Origin: Alphaproteobacteria bacterium
Lineage (GTDB): Bacteria; Pseudomonadota; Alphaproteobacteria; Rhizobiales; Hyphomicrobiaceae
DNA: 64,000 bases
NCBI GenBank assembly: GCA_019137195.1
Contig: JAGVSR010000145.1
Location: forward strand, 66,520-130,519
Reading direction: 5' to 3'
Shown: one piece after another, positions 19,483 to 28,552 of the stretch
Position numbering within the stretch: position 1 is the stretch's first letter
Layout: every line of letters starts with the position of its first letter
Notes under the pieces: model-generated
What the model was told of the DNA's origin: nothing
Database searches by the model: none
What the model saw: only the letters and a program-made list of their open reading frames with translations
Translations under genes and position numbers: made by a program

Positions 19483-21369
19483 CTACCTGCTGACGCGTGC
19501 GATCGACTGATCGACCGATGGACAGCCACCTTTCTCCTTCGAACGCTCGTACCAGCCGAGCGCCGCCTTCCTGTCGACCGTCACGCCGAGCCCATTCTCG
19601 TAGAGTAGGCCCAGGAAGCACATGGCGACAGGATCGCCGGCGGCACTCGATATTTCCCAGACGAGGCGCGCGCGTGTGTAGTCGGGCGTACCGGAGGCCG
19701 GCTCGGCATAGGTGCTGCCGAGCTGAGTGAGCACGCGCATGGTTCTGGCTTCGCCAAGAGAGCCGGCGATGTAGCGCTTCAGCCAGAACGAGCCTTCGTC
19801 GGTGTCGCGATCAGCTCCCGCGCCAACGAGCTTGCCGTTGGCATTCTCGAGGGCCTTGTCGGCAGCGACATTGCCGGCGGAAAGACCCCGGGGCGAGGTC
19901 TCGCCGGCAACCAGGGCCTCGAACAGGAGCGGCGTCTCGGGCCGCGGAACGACGGCGAGCGGCGCAAGGTCCAAGACAGGAGCCTGCGGCGCTGGCGCAA
20001 TCGCAGCGACGGCGGCCGGTGCGGCGGCGCCGTCGGCGGAATCAGCCGACGTGCGGGTCATGAACATGACCGCTGCCAGGCCACCGAGACCCAGCGCGGC
20101 GAGGAGCGCCAGCACCATGAGCTCGGCGGACCTGCCGCCGCCCGAGGTCGGCACGGGGCGCTCCGGGAGTGCGCGCGAGTGCGCCTCGGCCGCGAACATG
20201 GCGCTGCCGGCGGGCTGATACGAAGCCGGCTGATACGAAGAGGCAGCCATCGCCGAAAACGAGGTCGAGCCCATCGCCGCAGCCGAAGGCTGGACCGGCT
20301 CGATGAGCGGCCGCTCATCGGCGTGCGCCTCCTCGTCGTGGCGGGCAAGGATGGCCGTCGCGTCGGCGGCGACGGTATGGTGGTGGGTCTCGCTGGTGGC
20401 GCGGAGCGCTGCCTCCTGTACCAAGTCGTGACGGGAGGCGCCGAGGGCGAAGAACTTCTTGTCGAGCAGAATGCTCAAGTCCTTCTTGAACGCCCAGCCG
20501 TACTCGCGGCTGATCTCGGTCTCCGAATAGGAGGTCTCGGGGTGACCGTGGGCGACGCCGCCAGAGGCCTCCGGGCTTACCGGCGTCACGTCTGCCGCGG
20601 CGGCTGCATATAGCTCACCGGTTGCAGGCGGGACAGACGGCGCGCGCTCGGGCTCGACCCAGGCGTGGGAGATCGGCGTGGCGGCGGAATGGGGTTCGGG
20701 GGTCTCGGGGGTCGCCATTTCAGACATGCTTGGCTCCTCAGTCTCCAGACGAGGCGCCGCAGGTTTCGTGCCAAGCGAGGCTTCGTGCCCAGGGGCGTGC
20801 TCGGGCTCGAAGGCAGCGAGAGGAGACGGAGCGAGGCCGCCAGAAACCGTTTGCTGGGAGACAGACGTCGCGCTCGCGCCATCAAGATGATCTGGATCGA
20901 CGGGAGCGTTGGCAGGCTTCGTCGCCGAGGCGACGGCAATGGCCTCGTGTGAGGCGGCCGCAGATCCGTTGAGCTTGCCGTGCTCGGCGCGGGCACCGCG
21001 CTTGCCGACGGCCAGAACCTTGCGCTTCGGACGCATGACGGGGGCAACGTTTGGCCACAGGAACTCGCCTCTTACGCCGCTCGAGGGGAGCTGGATCTCG
21101 ACCACCGTACCCGGCAGCAGGAGCTCGCTTTCTGTCACCTCGGGACCGGCGACGAGCTCGAGTCCGTAGTCGGTCCCGGAAACGGCGACGGGAAGGTGCT
21201 CGCCACCGATCCAGCCGCCTTCGCCGCCGGAGGCGCGGGCCGCGTCCGACGGGCGAATGCGGTAGGCGACAAGTCCCTTCGGCTGCGTCACGCCCTGGAG
21301 CAGGATGACCGCGTGCCCTCCCTCGGCGCGGCTGCGATCCTCGTACGCCTGGACGGTAACCTTCTTCAA
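19483..21369 (-). CDS. First gene of SrfB/SrfC operon: N-terminal operon-specific domain, membrane helix, Sel1-like tail
   Basis: About 628 residues. Residues 1-110 (VTVQAYEDRSRAEGGHAVILL to GEFLWPNVAP) match the N-terminal domain of the protein at 8202-9911. A long acidic, Ala/Pro-rich cytoplasmic linker follows, then one membrane helix near residue 420 (LMVLALLAALGLGGLAAVMF). The C-terminal region of about 150 residues ends with a Sel1/TPR-like repeat (AMCFLGLLYENGLGVTVDRK). I place the start at the TTG at 21369 because GGGGGGAGG lies 7 bases upstream and because it aligns with the start of the paralogue; an ATG at 21408 is the alternative. Function unknown; as the first gene it is closest to the operon promoter. 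Confidence 0.77.
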   Translation of the reverse strand: MKKVTVQAYEDRSRAEGGHAVILLQGVTQPKGLVAYRIRPSDAARASGGEGGWIGGEHLPVAVSGTDYGLELVAGPEVTESELLLPGTVVEIQLPSSGVRGEFLWPNVAPVMRPKRKVLAVGKRGARAEHGKLNGSAAASHEAIAVASATKPANAPVDPDHLDGASATSVSQQTVSGGLAPSPLAAFEPEHAPGHEASLGTKPAAPRLETEEPSMSEMATPETPEPHSAATPISHAWVEPERAPSVPPATGELYAAAAADVTPVSPEASGGVAHGHPETSYSETEISREYGWAFKKDLSILLDKKFFALGASRHDLVQEAALRATSETHHHTVAADATAILARHDEEAHADERPLIEPVQPSAAAMGSTSFSAMAASSYQPASYQPAGSAMFAAEAHSRALPERPVPTSGGGRSAELMVLALLAALGLGGLAAVMFMTRTSADSADGAAAPAAVAAIAPAPQAPVLDLAPLAVVPRPETPLLFEALVAGETSPRGLSAGNVAADKALENANGKLVGAGADRDTDEGSFWLKRYIAGSLGEARTMRVLTQLGSTYAEPASGTPDYTRARLVWEISSAAGDPVAMCFLGLLYENGLGVTVDRKAALGWYERSKEKGGCPSVDQSIARVSR

Positions 21370-21470
21370 CGTTGCCTCCCCCCGGAAGTGGCGCAGCCTC
21401 GCGCACACAGCACGGCCACAGCCAACATCCGCGCTCGTCGTGCCTACCGTGCAATCGAGAGAATAGCGAA

Positions 21471-21499
21471 GAAATCGTGCGACTACGACGTAAGGTCAA
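21471..21499 (-). promoter_or_regulatory. Candidate promoter of the SrfB/SrfC operon
   Basis: Read on the minus strand, a good -35 hexamer TTGACC is followed after 17 bases by GATTTC as a weak -10, about 100 bases before the first gene. The -35 is close to consensus but the -10 matches poorly; another -10-like TATTCT lies further downstream. Treat the position as tentative. Confidence 0.25.
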
Positions 21500-21584
21500 C
21501 TTAGGGTTACCCTCGGCGGGGCGCAACGTGGCTGCGCCCGCCGAGACGCAGCGTTGGCGAAGATTCAGCTGTTCCGAAACGACA

Positions 21585-21618
21585 ATGCCCCCGGCGTCGC
21601 TCTGCGAGCCGGGGGCAT
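21585..21618 (-). terminator. Hairpin terminator after pckG
   Basis: A perfect 10-base-pair stem (ATGCCCCCGG paired with CCGGGGGCAT) encloses a 14-base loop 28 bases after the pckG stop. The T-run behind it is short, so it is either a weak intrinsic terminator or an RNA-stabilising 3' hairpin. It separates pckG from the SrfB/SrfC operon on the same strand. Confidence 0.6.
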
Positions 21619-21646
21619 CAAAACGGCACAGGTGTCCGTCCTAGGC

Positions 21647-23437
21647 TTACGAGGCGAGGCGCGTCTCGAGCGAGGCGAGTTCGTCCGTGAGGCCCTTCGG
21701 CAGCTTGGCGCCGAAGGTCGCGAAGTGCTCCTTGATGGACGGGATCTCGGCCTTCCAGCCCTCCTTGTCGACCTTCAACAGCTCGGCCATCGAGGCCGCA
21801 TCGACATTGAGACCGTTCACGTCAAGCGAGCCTTCGGCGGGCAGGCGGCCAATCGGCGTATCGACGGCCTGCGCGGTGCCGTCGCAACGCTCGAAGATCC
21901 ACTTCAGGACGCGGCTGTTCTCCGCAAAACCCGGCCACAGGAACTTGCCGGCGGCGCTCTTCCTGAACCAGTTGACGTAGAAGACCTTCGGCATCTTGGC
22001 GCCGCCCTTCTCGCCCATTTTCAGCCAGTGCGCGAAGTAGTCACCCATGTGGTACCCGCAGAACGGCAGCATCGCCATCGGATCACGGCGCATATCGCCC
22101 TTGGTATCCGCGGCGGCGGCCGTCTTCTCGGACGCCATGATGGAGCCGAGGAACGTGCCGTGCTGCCAGTTGAGCGCCTCGGAGACCAGCGGAACTGTCG
22201 AGGCGCGGCGGCCGCCGAACAAGATGGCGTCGATCGGCACGCCGTTCGGATCCTCCCACTCCTTGGCGATGACAGGGCACTGTCCGGCTGGTGCCGTGAA
22301 GCGGGAGTTCGGATGAGCGGAAGGACGGCCGGAGCTGGGCGTCCAAGAGCGGCGCAGCCAGTCGACGGCATGGGCCGGCGGCGCTCCCATGCCCTCCCAC
22401 CAGACATCGCCGTTATCGGTCAAGGCGACGTTCGAGTAGATGCAGTTCGCGTTGAGCGTCCGCATGGCGTTGTAGTTGCTCTCGTCGGACGTGCCGGGCG
22501 CGACGCCGAAGAAGCCCGTCTCCGGGTTGATGGCGTAGAGGCGGCCGTCGGCACCGAACTTCATCCAGCAGATGTCGTCGCCGACCGTCTCGGCCTTCCA
22601 CCCAGGGATGGTCGGGTTCAGCATGGCGAGGTTGGTCTTGCCGCAAGCCGACGGGAAGGCAGCGGCGATGAACTTCGAGCGGCCCTCGGGGTTGGTGAGC
22701 TTCAGGATCAGCATGTGCTCGGCCATCCAGCCCTCGTCGCGGGCCTGAACCGAGGCGATGCGAAGCGCATGGCACTTCTTGCCCAGGAGCGCGTTGCCGC
22801 CGTAGCCCGAGCCGTAGGACCAGATCTCGCGCGTCTCGGGATAGTGGGTGATGTACTTTGTCTTGCTGCAGGGCCACGGAACGTCGGCGGTGCCCTGCGT
22901 CGGCAGCGGCGCACCGACGGTGTGCATGCCGCGCACGAAGTCCTCGCTCTGGCCGAGCGCATTGAGAACCTTGGTGCCGACGCGGGTCATGATATGCATG
23001 TTGGCGACAGCATAGGCGCTGTCGGTCACCATGACGCCAATGCGGGCAATGGGCGAACCGACGGGACCCATCGAATAGGGCACGACGTACATCATGCGGC
23101 CGGCCATGGCGCCGTCGTAAAGCTTGGACAGCGTCGCCTTCATCTCGGCGGGGTCGGCCCAGTTGTTGGTCGGGCCTGCATCTTCTTTCGCCTTCGAGCA
23201 GATAAAGGTCTGATCCTCGACGCGGGCGACGTCGGCCGGGTCGGAGCGGACGATGATCGAATTGGGGCGCTTCGCCGGATTGAGCCACTGCGCGGTGCCG
23301 CTGTCGACCAGCGCTTTCAGGATCTGCTGGTACTCGACCTTGGAGCCGTCACACCAATACACGCTCTCGGGCTTGAAAAGGGCCCGTGCCTCCTCGACAA
23401 ACGCAAGAACCTTTGGGTTGGACGTCGTGGCACTCAT
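21647..23437 (-). CDS. pckG: Phosphoenolpyruvate carboxykinase, GTP-dependent
   Basis: Makes phosphoenolpyruvate and CO2 from oxaloacetate with GTP, the entry step of gluconeogenesis. About 596 residues, normal for the GTP type. Landmarks are the PEPCK-specific P-loop region [12 protein letters not shown] with its mobile active-site cysteine, the substrate loop [10 protein letters not shown], and [16 protein letters not shown] downstream. The ATP-type signature is absent. I chose the ATG at 23437 because GGGGAGAGAG precedes it; an in-frame start at 23470 is weaker. It is transcribed away from chvI/chvG, a neighbourhood that in rhizobia is known to hold the ATP-type pckA gene. Confidence 0.95.
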   Translation of the reverse strand: MSATTSNPKVLAFVEEARALFKPESVYWCDGSKVEYQQILKALVDSGTAQWLNPAKRPNSIIVRSDPADVARVEDQTFICSKAKEDAGPTNNWADPAEMKATLSKLYDGAMAGRMMYVVPYSMGPVGSPIARIGVMVTDSAYAVANMHIMTRVGTKVLNALGQSEDFVRGMHTVGAPLPTQGTADVPWPCSKTKYITHYPETREIWSYGSGYGGNALLGKKCHALRIASVQARDEGWMAEHMLILKLTNPEGRSKFIAAAFPSACGKTNLAMLNPTIPGWKAETVGDDICWMKFGADGRLYAINPETGFFGVAPGTSDESNYNAMRTLNANCIYSNVALTDNGDVWWEGMGAPPAHAVDWLRRSWTPSSGRPSAHPNSRFTAPAGQCPVIAKEWEDPNGVPIDAILFGGRRASTVPLVSEALNWQHGTFLGSIMASEKTAAAADTKGDMRRDPMAMLPFCGYHMGDYFAHWLKMGEKGGAKMPKVFYVNWFRKSAAGKFLWPGFAENSRVLKWIFERCDGTAQAVDTPIGRLPAEGSLDVNGLNVDAASMAELLKVDKEGWKAEIPSIKEHFATFGAKLPKGLTDELASLETRLAS

Positions 23438-23590
23438 GTTCTCACTCTCTCCCCAGACTGGAATTTGCACGGCTTCTAAATGTTCCGGCCGGCGTCAACG
23501 GTAGCACTGGCGAGACGGCGCTTTCAAGGAACGCTCTGTCGCCGGTGGGACTTGAGTTCGTCGGCGAGGCAGACCGCAGGCACCGGCCCC

Positions 23591-24361
23591 TCAACGATGA
23601 TCGAGACTGGCGCTGGCCTTGGCGCGGGCGGCATCAGCCAGTCGGACGAACTCCTGCCTCACCTCGGCCGGCGTCATGACGGGCGCGGCGAACGGCAGCC
23701 GGAGCGCGCTGCCGGGGCACACGATGTCGCACCCTTCGGGGTCGACGCCGGTCAGCTGCCACGGCCCCGACGGCGCACCCAGAAGCTCGCGGGCGTAGAG
23801 CTCGACCGCAGCGCCATGATCCGAGTTCATATGATCTACGATCTCGGCCTCGGCGGCAGCGAGGGCGGCTGCCTTCGAGGCATCGAGCAGCACTTGCGAC
23901 GCCGACATCGGTACGATGCGGCCAAATCCTCCGACGTAGTGCGCGCGCTCGACATCGAGGACCCAGAAGCCAAAGTCCACGAAGTCGGCATACCCCGCAG
24001 CGGCCGGCTGGCGGGCCAGAAAACGGCGGCGAACGGCGGGATCGTCGCTCGGACGCATGGTGCCGGCGAGCGTCACTCGGCCGCCGGCCAAGGGATCGCC
24101 GTCGGGGGCGGTGGCGTCAGCCAGAATGCTGGCGCGAGGGTCCTTCAACAGGTTCTGGGTATGCACCGCGAGGCGGGAGACGAGGACGATCGGCCTGCCG
24201 ACGAAGTCGGTCGCGAGCGTCACCAGGGAGGCGTGAGGGTACCCTGTCTCGCGATCGAGGGTCGCCATGGCTCCCTTCAGTACGCCCCGCACAATGGCCC
24301 GGGCCGCCTCGCCCGCAGAGCCCTCGGACCGCGGTCCGCCTTCGGCCATTCCGTCGCTCAT
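23591..24361 (-). CDS. HugZ-like pyridoxamine-phosphate-oxidase-fold protein
   Basis: 256 residues. The N-terminal split-barrel flavin- or haem-binding domain (about residues 20-165) contains ATLDRETGYPHASLVTLATD and DPRASILADATAPDGDPL. The C-terminal 80 residues are a DUF2470-type domain (EAEIVDHMNSDHGAAVELYA). This two-domain layout is that of the HugZ/heme-utilisation group and of many uncharacterised proteobacterial proteins. It could bind FMN or degrade haem; no haem-uptake genes are nearby to support the latter. It lies between pckG and chvI and is divergent from chvI. Confidence 0.8.
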   Translation of the reverse strand: MSDGMAEGGPRSEGSAGEAARAIVRGVLKGAMATLDRETGYPHASLVTLATDFVGRPIVLVSRLAVHTQNLLKDPRASILADATAPDGDPLAGGRVTLAGTMRPSDDPAVRRRFLARQPAAAGYADFVDFGFWVLDVERAHYVGGFGRIVPMSASQVLLDASKAAALAAAEAEIVDHMNSDHGAAVELYARELLGAPSGPWQLTGVDPEGCDIVCPGSALRLPFAAPVMTPAEVRQEFVRLADAARAKASASLDHR

Positions 24362-24459
24362 CCGACTTGCCCCTCGGGTACCTGTCGCCTATGGAGGGCC
24401 ATTCAGGCGAGGTTCAGGCTCCACATGCAAGAGCAAACTTGCCACAATTGATCCACCTT

Positions 24460-24476
24460 GGGGCCATAAAGGCCCC
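24460..24476. other. Short hairpin in the chvI leader
   Basis: GGGGCC-ATAAA-GGCCCC is a perfect 6-base-pair inverted repeat 30 bases upstream of the chvI start, in the divergent region shared with the HugZ-like gene. It may be an operator or a leader hairpin; no T-run follows, so it is not a terminator. Confidence 0.4.
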
Positions 24477-24506
24477 TAGTGTCAACGCTCCAGAGGTTCC
24501 GAGCAG

Positions 24507-25214
24507 ATGAAGGAAAAGACCACCATCGCGCTGGTCGACGACGAGCAGAACATCAGCAACTCGCTCGGCATGGCGCTCGAGGCCGAAGGCTATAAGGTGC
24601 GTACCTATACCGACGGTGAGGCGGCCCTTCAGGGACTGACGGAGAACCCGGCTGATCTCGGCATCTTCGATATCAAGATGCCGCGCATGGACGGCATGGA
24701 GCTTCTGCGCCGGGTCAGGAAGCAGTCGGATATGCCGGTCATCTTCCTCACCTCGAAGGACGAGGAGATCGACGAGCTGTTCGGCCTCAAGATGGGCGCC
24801 GACGACTACATCACGAAGCCGTTCTCGCAGCGCCTCATCATCGAGCGCATCCGCTCGATCCTTCGCCGGTCGCAGCCCAAGGACGCGCAGCAGGCCGTGC
24901 CGGAAACGGCCAACATTCTCGAGCGGGGCAAGCTTCGCCTCGATCCCGAGCGCCACACCTGCCACTGGGACAGCAAGGCGGTGACGTTGACGGTGACCGA
25001 GTTCCTCATCCTGCAGGCGCTGGCGCTGCGGCCGGGCGTGGTCAAGACGCGCGACGCGCTGATGGACGCCGCCTACGACGACCAAGTGTACGTCGACGAC
25101 CGCACCATCGACAGTCACATCAAGCGCCTGCGCAAGAAGTTCAAGCAGGTGGACGATGATTTCGATGTCATCGAGACCCTGTACGGCGTAGGCTACCGCT
25201 TCAAGGAAGCCTGA
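24507..25214 (+). CDS. chvI: Response regulator ChvI
   Basis: OmpR-type response regulator, 235 residues. In the receiver domain (1-120) the phosphoacceptor aspartate lies in [14 protein letters not shown] and the conserved lysine in YITKPFSQ. The C-terminal winged helix (about 140-235) carries [26 protein letters not shown]. The strong match to rhizobial/Agrobacterium ChvI, together with ChvG and hprK immediately downstream, identifies it. In relatives it controls envelope, exopolysaccharide and acid-response genes and is needed for host association. It is the first gene of the chvI-chvG-hprK unit. Confidence 0.95.
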   Translation: MKEKTTIALVDDEQNISNSLGMALEAEGYKVRTYTDGEAALQGLTENPADLGIFDIKMPRMDGMELLRRVRKQSDMPVIFLTSKDEEIDELFGLKMGADDYITKPFSQRLIIERIRSILRRSQPKDAQQAVPETANILERGKLRLDPERHTCHWDSKAVTLTVTEFLILQALALRPGVVKTRDALMDAAYDDQVYVDDRTIDSHIKRLRKKFKQVDDDFDVIETLYGVGYRFKEA

Positions 25215-25255
25215 GGCCGGGCGACGGCCTCGGGCGCAGGCAGCACGGAGGCGGA

Positions 25256-27112
25256 ATGGCGCTCGAAACAGAGCGACCCTTGGCGGCGGCGAGCCACCGG
25301 GAGCGGATCGTTGCGGCTCTGGACGCCATCGCACGCCCGTTCCACTGGGTCGGGTCGGTGCTGGCTCCGGCGATACGGTGGCTCTCGGGACTGCCGCCGG
25401 CCCGCTTCTTTTCCGCGACCCTGCTCAGGCGCATCCTGGTTGCCAACCTCGCGGGCCTCGCGATCGTGGTTGGCGGCATCCTCTACCTCAGCCAGTATCA
25501 CGCTTGGCTCATCGACGCGAAGCGCGAGGCGCTCAAGATCCAGGCCGAAATGCTGGCGGCGGCGATCGCCTCCGATGCACGGGTCGAGGGCTCGAACCTC
25601 AAGATCGAGAGCGACCGCCTCAAGGGCGCCGGCGACGAGGCCAAGGTGCCGTGGCGCGACGACTCGTTCGCGGACCTCGAGCTCTCGATCCGGCCGGAGC
25701 GGGTAGCGCCGATCCTCAAGAAGCTCATCCAGCCGATGCGGACGAGAGCGCGCATCTACGGGCTCGACGGCACGCCGATCGTCGATTCCGCGCGGCTTCT
25801 GACGCGCGGGCAGATCTCCCGCGGCGACCCGAAGTCGTCGAAGTCGGGCCGGGTGAAGACCAAGAACTTCTGGACGCGGCTCAAGTCGTACATGATCAGG
25901 CAGGATCTTCCCGTCTACAAGGAGATCGGCAACGGCAACGGCATGGCCTATCCCGAGGTGAAGGTGGCGCTGACCGGCACGCCCACGGCCATGTTGCTGC
26001 TCAACGAGGACGGCGAGCAGATCGTGTCGGTCGCTGTGCCGGTGCGCCGCAACAGCACCATGCTCGGTGTGCTCATGCTGTCGACGCGGCCGGGCGAGAT
26101 CGACGAGATCCTCGACGAGGAGCAAACGCTCATCCTGACGCTGGCATCGATCGCGCTCCTGGCGTCGATCGTGACGTCGGTGGCGCTGGCACGTACCGTA
26201 GCAGGCCCGATGCGGCGCCTGTCCGAGGTCGCCGAGCAGGTGACGCACAACGTCGCCGGCCCAGACGACCTGCCGAGGCTCGATGGACGGTCGGACGAGG
26301 TCGGGCAGATGGCGAGCGCCTTCCGCTCGATGACGGCGGCGCTGACCAAGCGCGTCGAGAGCAGCGAGCGGTTCGCGGCCGACGTCGCGCACGAGCTCAA
26401 GAACCCGCTGACGGCAGCACGCTCGACGGCGGAGTCGCTCTCCTACGCCAAGACCGACGAGCAGCGCGCGCATCTCGTCACCCAGATCCAGAACGAGCTC
26501 AAACGGCTCAACCGGCTCATCACCGACGTCTCCAACGCCTCGCGGCTCGACGCGGAGCTGGCGCGCCAGCAGATGAAGCCGCTCGATGCGACAGGCGTCC
26601 TCGCCACCGTGGCGCAGATCTTCAAGGACATCCTTTCGGGGGATACGCGCACGGTCAAGACGCTGATCGAGCCGGCGCCGTTCGACGGCGCCTATCAGGT
26701 GCGCGGCGACGAGGGGCGGCTTGCGCAGGTCATCACGAATCTCGTGGACAACGCGGTATCCTTCTCGCCGCCGGACGGCGTCGTGACGATCAAGGCGCGG
26801 CATCGCAACCAGAGCGTGGAGATCATGGTCGAGGACCAGGGGCCGGGCATTCCCGAGGGGCGCGAGAAGATCATCTTCGACCGCTTCTACAGCGACCGGC
26901 CGGCGACGGATGCGACGCGCGGAAAAAATTCCGGCCTCGGGCTCTCCATCTCGAAAGAAATCGTAACGGCGCACGGCGGCGAGATCTGGGCCGAGAACAT
27001 CCTGGCGCCGGGCGGAGACAAATCCACCGGCAGCCGGTTCTCGGTCAGGCTGCCGGCGCTCTCCACCGGCCAGCGCAGCGGATTGACGAGCGGCCGACGT
27101 GCCTCCTCCTGA
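25256..27112 (+). CDS. chvG: Sensor histidine kinase ChvG (ExoS)
   Basis: 618-residue membrane histidine kinase, partner of ChvI. The first membrane helix is near residues 58-80 (LVANLAGLAIVVGGILYL). A periplasmic sensor domain of about 210 residues and a second helix near 295-315 follow, then HAMP and the HisKA box FAADVAHELKNPLTAARST. The ATP-binding domain has NLVDNAVSFS, DQGPGIPEG and SGLGLSISKEI. The 41-base gap to chvI and overlap with hprK indicate one operon. In rhizobia the periplasmic inhibitor ExoR controls the kinase; that gene is not in this window. Confidence 0.95.
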   Translation: MALETERPLAAASHRERIVAALDAIARPFHWVGSVLAPAIRWLSGLPPARFFSATLLRRILVANLAGLAIVVGGILYLSQYHAWLIDAKREALKIQAEMLAAAIASDARVEGSNLKIESDRLKGAGDEAKVPWRDDSFADLELSIRPERVAPILKKLIQPMRTRARIYGLDGTPIVDSARLLTRGQISRGDPKSSKSGRVKTKNFWTRLKSYMIRQDLPVYKEIGNGNGMAYPEVKVALTGTPTAMLLLNEDGEQIVSVAVPVRRNSTMLGVLMLSTRPGEIDEILDEEQTLILTLASIALLASIVTSVALARTVAGPMRRLSEVAEQVTHNVAGPDDLPRLDGRSDEVGQMASAFRSMTAALTKRVESSERFAADVAHELKNPLTAARSTAESLSYAKTDEQRAHLVTQIQNELKRLNRLITDVSNASRLDAELARQQMKPLDATGVLATVAQIFKDILSGDTRTVKTLIEPAPFDGAYQVRGDEGRLAQVITNLVDNAVSFSPPDGVVTIKARHRNQSVEIMVEDQGPGIPEGREKIIFDRFYSDRPATDATRGKNSGLGLSISKEIVTAHGGEIWAENILAPGGDKSTGSRFSVRLPALSTGQRSGLTSGRRASS

Positions 27113-27557
27113 GCTCATGCATGCGACGGCGATCGCAATCGCCGGCAGGGCGGCGCTGATCCGCGGCCCATCGGGGTCGGGCAAGTCGGACCTCGCGCTG
27201 CGCTGCCTCGCCCTCCCGGGCACGGACCCGGTTCCGGGCCCGGCCTCGCTCGTCTCGGACGACTACGTCGAGCTCACGGTTGCCGGCGGGCGGCTCATGG
27301 TGCGCGCGCCGCAGGCGATCCGCGGCCGGCTCGAGGTGCGCGGCATCGGCATCGTGCCGGTCGCGGCAATCGAGGTGGCGGAGGCGGTGCTGGCCGTCGA
27401 CCTTGCCGGACCTCTAGAGGAGGTGACGCGTCTGCCCGATCCCGTTCCCTGCGTTGCCATTCTCGGTGTCAGCCTGCCGGTTCTCAAACTTGCACCGTTC
27501 GAGGCGTCGAGCCCGCTCAAGCTGTTGATCGCACTGGCGTCCGGGTTCGGCCGGTGA
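27099..27557 (+). CDS. hprK: HPr kinase/phosphorylase, short alphaproteobacterial form
   Basis: 152 residues. It corresponds only to the C-terminal catalytic domain of HprK, as is usual in alphaproteobacteria. The Walker A loop is IRGPSGSGKSDLALR, followed by LVSDDYVEL and the HprK signature region LEVRGIGIVPV. It phosphorylates a serine on HPr and so links PTS state to metabolism. The GTG at 27099 overlaps chvG; an ATG at 27117 is an equally good start. Genes for its substrate HPr and for an EIIA follow, supporting a nitrogen-type PTS circuit connected to ChvG/ChvI. Confidence 0.9.
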   Translation: MPPPELMHATAIAIAGRAALIRGPSGSGKSDLALRCLALPGTDPVPGPASLVSDDYVELTVAGGRLMVRAPQAIRGRLEVRGIGIVPVAAIEVAEAVLAVDLAGPLEEVTRLPDPVPCVAILGVSLPVLKLAPFEASSPLKLLIALASGFGR

Positions 27558-27764
27558 ACATTCAGAGCACGGTCTGCGCGCCCGTCGACGCCCGGGCGCC
27601 GGGCCGGCGCACCCAACACTGCCGCCCCTCCCTGCGACCTCATGAAACCCCTTGCTTCCGGCACGAAGCCCTGTAAGTCTCCCGCCGCGCAGCCGCGGGG
27701 GCGGCCAGCCAAAGACAAGTCGCGTACCCTAAGCGGGACCTCCTCAACTGCGACGGCAACATTC

Positions 27765-28169
27765 ATGATCGGGCTCGTCATCGTCACCCACAGCGGCCTC
27801 GCGGTCGAGTTTCGCCATGTGCTCGAGCACGTGGTCGGGCCTCAGAAGCAGCTCGAGACGGTCTCGGTCGGTGCCGAGGACGACATGACGGCGCGGCGCA
27901 AGGAAATCCTCGCCGCTGTCGCACGGGCCGACTCGGGCGAGGGCGTGATCGTGCTCACCGACATGTTCGGGGGGACGCCGTCAAACCTCGCCATCTCGGT
28001 CATGGACGAGGTCAACATCGAGGTCATCGCCGGCATCAACCTGCCCATCCTCGTCAAGCTCGCAAGCCTCCGGGAAGAGGTCGGCATGCGCGAGGCGGTC
28101 GCCCTCGCCCGCGAGGCGGGGCGCAAGTACATCAAGATTGCGAGCCAGGAGCTTTCCGGCGAGAGTTGA
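27765..28169 (+). CDS. PTS EIIA component, mannose/fructose family
   Basis: 134 residues from the ATG at 27765, giving the normal family N-terminus MIGLVIVTHSGLAVEF with the phosphorylatable histidine in VTHSG. VLTDMFGGTPSNLA is the second family hallmark. Upstream in-frame codons exist but encode unrelated sequence. It overlaps the HPr gene by 4 bases. No sugar-specific IIB/IIC genes are present, so in alphaproteobacteria this EIIA is regarded as regulatory, receiving phosphate from HPr rather than feeding transport. Often annotated manX or ptsM. Confidence 0.9.
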   Translation: MIGLVIVTHSGLAVEFRHVLEHVVGPQKQLETVSVGAEDDMTARRKEILAAVARADSGEGVIVLTDMFGGTPSNLAISVMDEVNIEVIAGINLPILVKLASLREEVGMREAVALAREAGRKYIKIASQELSGES

Positions 28170-28480
28170 GGCCGATGCCCGAGCTACAAAACACCAAGCG
28201 TCCAGAGGCGCGGGTGACGATCGTCAACCGCAAGGGCCTGCACGCGCGGGCCTCCGCGAAGTTCGTGCGCCTGGCCGAGGAGTTCAACGCCAACGTCACT
28301 GTCGTCCGTGACGGCCAGTCCGTCGGCGGCACGTCGATCATGGGCCTCATGATGCTGGCGGCGGGTCCAGGGTCGCAGCTCCATATCATCGCCGAGGGAC
28401 CCGAAGGTCCGGAAGCGCTCGAGGCGCTCGTGACGCTGGTCGAAACTGGTTTTGGCGAGGAACTGGCGGAGGAGGATTGA
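28166..28480 (+). CDS. Phosphocarrier protein HPr
   Basis: 104 residues, slightly longer than classical HPr because of a short N-terminal extension and a Glu/Asp-rich end. The phospho-histidine motif is NRKGLHARASAKFV, and the regulatory serine targeted by HprK lies in GTSIMGLMMLAAGPGS. It carries phosphate from EI (not in the window) to the overlapping EIIA and is the substrate of the HprK encoded two genes upstream. It is the end of the chvI-chvG-hprK-EIIA-HPr cluster and converges with a cytochrome c gene. Confidence 0.92.
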   Translation: MRPMPELQNTKRPEARVTIVNRKGLHARASAKFVRLAEEFNANVTVVRDGQSVGGTSIMGLMMLAAGPGSQLHIIAEGPEGPEALEALVTLVETGFGEELAEED

Positions 28481-28552
28481 GGCGGTGAGCGATCGAGCTC
28501 CTTCGATTGTCCCGTGCGCCACTCTCCGTCTCGCTGCGTACCACACACGACC

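Noticed and set aside
21554..23479. 641-codon plus-strand open frame over pckG
   Set aside because: Antisense to a clear GTP-type PEP carboxykinase and without any domain; composition typical of mirror frames.
25193..27223. 676-codon minus-strand frame over chvG
   Set aside because: Antisense to a complete histidine kinase; His/Arg/Asp-rich shadow with no family resemblance.
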